A stretch of 64,000 nt of DNA from Clonostachys chloroleuca (lineage: Eukaryota > Ascomycota > Sordariomycetes > Hypocreales > Bionectriaceae): positions 11,470,001 through 11,534,000 of the forward strand of contig JBANAY010000003.1 of NCBI GenBank assembly GCA_037952775.1, read 5' to 3'. The translations under genes were made by a program, and so were the position numbers. This document shows positions 59,127 to 64,000 of the stretch, in pieces. Under the pieces are notes generated by a model. The model saw only the letters and a program-made list of their open reading frames with translations. It was not told the origin of the DNA and ran no database searches. Position 1 is the stretch's first letter, and each line of letters opens with the position of its first letter.

Positions 59127-61868
59127 TTAAAATTTCCTCTTAGACGGGCGAGCATTCTTTGCTCTCCTCCTGTCTTTCTCGTCTCTGGCCTTCCTGATAT
59201 CCGTGATTCCCTTGATCTCCTTCTTGCTTCCGTCGCCGTCTCTGAACCTGCCGATGCGCTTCTCCCGCGCCTCGTCGACCCGTTTCTTCCGTACTCTGAA
59301 GTCGTCACGGTACTTGTCTGCCTCCTTGGGCGCCTTCTCTTGCTTATGCTTGTACCGCGCACCAGAAGGCAGCTGGCTCGAGGCGCCGGGGCGCTCGAAC
59401 TCGCCGACGCGGGGCATCTTGCCGATCCGCTGGGCGCGCTTCCACCTGTCGAAGCGGCCGCTCTGGAAGCTCGCCGCGATCTTGACGCCGCTCTCGCCGA
59501 CCACCATCTTGGCGCCCTTGGAGCCGTCCTCGTCGTTGTCGCGGGAGACGTACTTGCGCGACTTGGAGTCCCAGCGCATCTTGGACCGCGTGGGGACGCC
59601 GAAGGACTTGGCCGTCTCGTCGTTGGTGAAGTCCATGGTGGCGTCGCGGGCGGCCTCGACGAAGCTGGAGCCCGCGCCGCCCGAGTGGACGCCGTAGCCG
59701 CGCTCCTCGGCCGAGTTGATGGTGCGGGGCGTGTAGGACATGAAGACCTCCGAGTCTCGCCAGTCTGTCTTGCCCTTGTTCGAGGCGGCGGTGTTCGAGA
59801 CTGTCACCTCGAGTCCGTCGTCGTCATCGCCATCGAAGGCCCCGGCGCCCGCTTCTTCCATCTCCTCATCCGAGTTGTCTTCGTTTTGCATAGTTGTGAC
59901 TCCATCAAAATCCTCCTCATCGTCATCGTCATCGTCGTCCTCCTCGTCCGCCTTGACCCTGTTCTTGGGCGTAATCTTTTGCCGTATGTTCCTCATGACT
60001 TCTGCGGCGCGGCTCTTCCCCTTGTCACCGTGGCTGGCTTCGAAAATGGTTTCGTTCGGCCTGTAGCCGCTAATCACCGCCAGCATGTTTGCGCGGGCCT
60101 GCTCGCTCCCGTCGGCGTCTTGGTCGCCAAACACGGGGTGGAGCTGCATCCAACCGTTGGACTTTACCATCTCGCGCGCCCGCTTCACGCTCTGGCTTGC
60201 CGCCGAGTTTCTCGTCTTCATGTAGAGCTTCTCGGCCTTGCCCGCGACCTTGCGAAGGGCGCTGATGTCCTCAACCTCCTTGAGGATCTTGTTCAGCCAT
60301 TCGACGTTGACCTCGACATTGTCTCGCTTCAGGGCGCCGACCACGACATCTTCGGTGAAAGAGGGTGAAGGTTCCTCCCGGCCAACAACTAATCTCTTGC
60401 CAAGGAAGAGCTGAAGATCAATGAGGTAGGGGGCATCGAGGTCTCTTACGAGACTGTAACTCCATCCCTGCCGGCCGGCACGGGCGGTACGACCGACTCG
60501 ATGGACGAAGATTTTGGGCTGGGTTGGGAAATCGTAGTTGATGACGTTGGCGAGCACTGGGATATCGACACCTCGAGCGGCGACATCTGTGACAACGAGA
60601 ATGTTTGTCTTGCCGTTGCGGAAATCTTCGATTTGGATTCGACGGGCTGTCTGATCTAGGGAACCGTATACGTGGGACACGGCGAATCCTGATTCCCGAA
60701 GTAGAGTGGCAATATACTCGACGTGATGCTTCGTAGCCGTGAAGACGATTGTCGAGTGCTCTGTTGGCTTCTCAGGCACTCGCTTCCGCTTCTTGGAACC
60801 CTTTTCATCGGTATCAGCCGCCGCGGCTGGGGGACCCAGCGGTACTTTGATGATGTCGTAGAGAATGTGCAGGAGGCACCCTTCCTTCTCGGCACCTTTG
60901 ACCGAAAAGAATGCGCTCTCCAGATCTGGGGAGACCTTTGTCTCTGCATCCAGTCTGATGAGGCTGGGATCCTGAAGGCCAGCACGGGCGAATTCCACCA
61001 ATGAGGCTGGTAAAGTCGCAGAGAATAGCAGTGTTTGTCTGGACGGAGGCAGAGCGTGCAGGATTTCGGTCAATTGGGCAGCAAAACCCATTTCGAAGAG
61101 TCGATCAGCTTCGTCAAACCACATACTGAATAGAGGAGAGATCTAACGACATTTCGACTTTCAAGTGAAGGAATCGACCCGGGGTTGCAATCACAATGTC
61201 GGGGTTCGCTGTCATGAACCCAAACTGCTCCTCCAGACTGTCACCACCAACCAGCAACACGCACTTGAGATCGGTTCCTCGGCTGAACTCCTTGACGACC
61301 TTGAGCGTTTGGATGGCCAGCTCGCGGGAGGGGGACATGATGAGAGCTCGAGATCCAATCTTGGCGCTGTGCGCTCGCAGCCTCTCGATCATCGGGATCA
61401 CGAACGCCGCCGTCTTTCCGGAACCTGTTCGAGCCATGCCGACCACATCTCGCCTGTCGAGAACAAGGGGGATCGTTTTTCGCTGAATCGGGGTCGGGAC
61501 CGAGAATCCCTTCCGTGTGATGGCTTTGAGAAGGTTCGCGTTCAGGCCTGAGGGAGGGATAGTGTTAACGACAAGGAGAAAACCGGATTTCGATGTTTTG
61601 ACGACGCACCCATTGCCTGGAAGCCTCCGCCTTTCTTCACCGTTTTCCCTTTCAAATTAGACGCTTTGCGGTAAGAGGCAGCTTGCTGTAGCGCGATAAA
61701 GGCTTCATCTCCATCAGAATCATCCCCCGTCGGGCCATTGATCAGGTTATCAAAGTCGACATCTTGATTCGCAGGGACGTTCTGTTCAGCATCGTCGCCG
61801 GGGTAGAGGGAGCCTAGGATATCAATCTCCCCTTCTGATGGAGTGGGAGATGCTCCGCGGTGAGGCAT
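59127..61868 (-). CDS. DBP10: ATP-dependent RNA helicase DBP10 (frame broken at the DEAD motif)
   Basis: Nucleolar DEAD-box helicase for 60S subunit assembly, essential in yeast. Exons on the minus strand are 61868-61610 and 61547-59127; about 893 residues when restored. The N-terminal ~85 residues are acidic. Motifs in order: Q motif [68 protein letters not shown] and [10 protein letters not shown]. The C-terminal third is acidic and then Lys/Arg-rich, ending PSKRKF. At 61111-61125 the frame reads SIQYVV then a stop, while the next frame starts [14 protein letters not shown]. The family's YVVFDEAD would need two more bases beside the AAA at 61116-61118. Divergent from SPF31. Confidence 0.93.
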
Positions 61869-62242
61869 CGTCGGTGCTAAGAACAGCAGGGGCTGTTCTG
61901 GTGTGAGTGGTGGAAGTGGCTTTTGTTGAAATCAATCCAACTACCCGTCCTAACATCAGTCTCTGGACTCTCACCTCTGGTCATGGATATTTTTTTTTTC
62001 GGACTGGTCGCTGCGTCTTATCTTATCGTCGCGGGGCAGGTGGGTCACTCCGGGGTCCAGCAGAAGCTTGCTTTGGGGAGCCGGACATGCGACCAGTCTC
62101 TCAAGCCGAATTCAATCTTATGGGCGACTGCGCAATCCGTTGCTCTTCTCTCAACCAATCCACCTCTGTTTTGCGACTGCGCATCGATCGTCCTGAGGTG
62201 CATTGACCCGATAAGATAATTAGAATTGATATCAGTTCCACT
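61869..62242. promoter_or_regulatory. Bidirectional promoter region of DBP10 and SPF31
   Basis: A 374-bp divergent spacer with a T9 run near 61990. I see no gene. Confidence 0.5.
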
Positions 62243-63026
62243 ATGGCTACCGAAAATGATAAGGAAGACCGAGACGCTCTTGATGCGCTCGAGCTTGAGG
62301 CCAAGGAGTTTGATAAGGTAAGCTGCGAAGTCATCACTTGCCCGATCTCTGCTAATCTATGGAACAGGATGCCGAAATAGATAGAATTTTGAATGCATTT
62401 CGCTTAGATGCGTAAGCCGCTCCTATAATCCCCTCACTCTCCCCTGCGCGGCGCATGCGCTCCGTCATCGCTTTCTCTAACCGCTCCATAGGTATGCTGT
62501 GCTAGATCTCCAGCCCGGTATCACCGAAAGTGATATCAAGGCCTGCTACCGAAAGAAGTCCCTACTGATCCATCCGGATAAAACAAAGAACCCCCGAGCC
62601 CCCGATGCGTTCGACCGCTTGAAGAAGGCCCAGACGGAGCTGATGGACGAGAAGCACCGCGAGCGCCTGGACGAGGCTATCGCCGACGCGCGCATGCTGC
62701 TCATCCGCGAGAACAAGTGGACGGTCGATAGCGAGGAGCTCAAGACGGACGACTTCGCCAAGAAGTGGCGGCTCAAAGCCCGCGAGGTCCTCATCGACAA
62801 CGAGCACCGCCGCCGCCGCCAGATGAAGGCGCAGCTTCAGGAGGAGGGCCGGGAGCAGCGCCGGCAGGATCAGGAGCTGGAGGAGAGGAAGCGGAAGAGG
62901 CAGCACGAGCAGGACTGGGAGGCGACACGGGATGAGCGCATCAGCAGCTGGCGTACGTTCCAAAAGGGCAAGTCTGGCGACGGCTCGGAGAAGAAGAAAA
63001 AGAAGAAGCTCAAGCCAATTGGGTGA
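62243..63026 (+). CDS. SPF31: J-domain protein SPF31 / DNAJC8 type
   Basis: J protein found with the spliceosome in fission yeast and human (DNAJC8). Exons 62243-62317, 62368-62411 and 62492-63026 give 217 residues. A short acidic leader (ALDALELEAKEFDK) is followed by DRILNAFRLDAYAVLDLQPG, the usual DNAJC8 entry to the J domain, then the catalytic HPD within LLIHPDKTKNPRAPDAF near residues 65-80. The remainder is a long charged helix rich in Arg, Glu and Lys with RRRRQMKAQ, ending in a poly-Lys stretch (KKKKKKLKPIG), which may be a nuclear signal. No zinc-finger or client-binding domain is present, as expected for this class. Confidence 0.93.
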
Positions 63027-63637
63027 GCGAGGCGGTGTGATTAGGTGATGGCATTTTACTTTTGGAGTTATGGCGATCTACGGGTTGGAATTTGGGCGAG
63101 CAGTATTGGTATTTCTCTTGCTCCTGACCTCTGCTCTGGTCCAAGCATACACGTACCTAGATAGAACATGGCAATGTGTGAGAAGCACTAGGCCGCTCTG
63201 ACAGCGATGAGATCAACCCCCCAAAGGGTGACACGGCAATAGACATATTATGCACTGTATCACATGACTCTTTGATTTGGTTGACTGCGATTGCCCATAA
63301 CAATATTCTCACTTCTGGTAGTTGTGTACGAGTTGGCAAAGTGAAAGTCTTGAGATACGATCTGAGTTGTGGTTGATTTGGCAGGAGGAGAGTGGCCTGT
63401 ATTGTACTTTTACATCGCTTCTCCCTCTATCTATAATACAGTGCCTAAATAGCTTGATAAATATATGTATACAAGTTGAGGTGCGCTTGGATTCGCCACC
63501 GACGCCAGAAACAGAATATTCAACCTTTTTTACAAACACCGGCAAATGCAGCCCCTCCGCCCAAGTCTATACGTCTGGTTTCTCATCGCTCAATAGCGTA
63601 TGTATTTTTTTTATATTTTTTTTTTGGTTTGGAAGGG
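63027..63637. other. Convergent 3' spacer SPF31 / MDJ1-type gene
   Basis: A 611-bp stretch between converging stop codons with T8 and T10-type runs near 63605-63625. I see no gene. Confidence 0.55.
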
Positions 63638-64000
63638 TTAGTTGGAACCCGATTTCTTGCTGTCATTGCTGTCATCAGTCTTCTTTGCCTTGTCATCAGA
63701 GTTAGTGCTGAATCCCTGTCCTTCCTCTGCATTATGCTGGTGTGCTGGGTGGTTGGTGAAATTGTGCCACATGGATTTGAGGAAACCCTCGTCCTTGTGA
63801 GCATCTGCCGAAGTCGAGTTGCTAGAGGAAGGAATTAGTTAGGCTGGGAACGTCTGACGTGAGACTCTAGGCGAGAGTCTTACCTCGAAGATGAGACGTT
63901 CATGACACGCTTGGCCGTCTTGTCACCCATCTCGTCCGCTAGCATCTCCACTATCGTTCGTTGGTTCGCGCTCAAGTATTTTGGCATGTTCACCTTGAAC
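63638..64000 (-). CDS. MDJ1: C-terminal part of a mitochondrial DnaJ (MDJ1-type) protein, partial
   Basis: Two exons on the minus strand, 64000-63884 (continuing beyond the window) and 63821-63638, joined by a 62-nt intron. They read [20 protein letters not shown], then [18 protein letters not shown], then [20 protein letters not shown] and a Lys/Asp-rich end. The pattern of a strand ending in P-x-x-L-x-x-x-Q, a helix, and a terminal [12 protein letters not shown] matches the end of bacterial DnaJ and its mitochondrial relative Mdj1, where the last helix helps dimerise. The diagnostic J domain and zinc finger would lie outside the window, so the family call is an inference from the tail alone. 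Confidence 0.6.

Noticed and set aside
59088..60368. 426-codon plus-strand frame antisense to DBP10
   Set aside because: It is rich in Leu, Val, Ala and Gly from the GC-biased third positions of DBP10, starts in the 3' spacer, and shows no motif. DBP10 on the other strand has all helicase motifs.
1..64000. CRISPR array, bacterial operon or viral element
   Set aside because: No spaced direct repeats, all genes are eukaryotic with introns, and no viral gene is visible.

Overview
The window is a gene-dense stretch of nuclear DNA from a filamentous ascomycete (Pezizomycotina; a Sordariomycete is most likely, but I cannot place the genus). The reasons are: introns of about 50-100 nt with GT..AG ends and CTAAC/CTGAC-type branch sites, pyrimidine-rich leaders, intergenic spaces of 0.1-3.8 kb, genes on both strands with no operons, and a set of single-copy fungal housekeeping genes. 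I see no tRNA, rRNA, CRISPR array, viral gene or intact transposon.

Layout, left to right: NADPH-cytochrome P450 reductase (+, 2.4-4.6 kb); a two-RRM RBMS/MSSP-like RNA-binding protein (+, 8.0-10.1); RIO2 kinase (-, 10.5-11.8) divergent from proteasome subunit RPN1 (+, 12.3-15.2); an oligopeptide transporter (-, 15.5-18.8); 5-formyltetrahydrofolate cyclo-ligase (+, 20.1-20.9); the importin-beta receptor MTR10 (+, 21.6-24.9); a GNAT-like protein (+, 25.7-26.7); Ras (-, 28.2-29.2); a molybdopterin-binding-domain protein (-, 32.4-33.9) divergent from glia maturation factor (+, 34.3-34.9); NBP35 (-, 35.1-36.1) divergent from deoxyhypusine hydroxylase LIA1 (+, 37.2-38.3); RNA polymerase I subunit RPA12 (-, 38.3-38.8) divergent from the cohesin loader SCC2 (+, 39.3-45.0); IML1 (-, 45.6-51.2) divergent from LST4/FNIP (+, 55.0-58.6); the helicase DBP10 (-, 59.1-61.9) divergent from the J protein SPF31/DNAJC8 (+, 62.2-63.0); and the 3' part of a probable mitochondrial DnaJ (MDJ1-type, -) running off the right edge.

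Most genes are unrelated housekeeping functions: ribosome biogenesis (RIO2, DBP10, RPA12), translation-factor maturation (LIA1), Fe-S assembly (NBP35), protein turnover and import (RPN1, MTR10), and chromosome cohesion (SCC2). The one functional pairing that stands out is IML1 next to LST4. Both are regulators of the Rag-type GTPases that control TORC1, and they are transcribed away from each other across a 3.8 kb spacer.

Four conserved genes (RBMS-like, OPT transporter, IML1, DBP10) are each broken by one apparent small deletion at or beside a short single-base run. Because the break in DBP10 falls in its DEAD motif and the rest of every reading frame is intact, these look like base-calling errors rather than pseudogenes. 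Other points of note are 9-nt and 18-nt micro-exons, a likely GC-AG intron, a start codon alone in its exon, a 108-bp MITE-like element, and several perfect palindromes in promoters.
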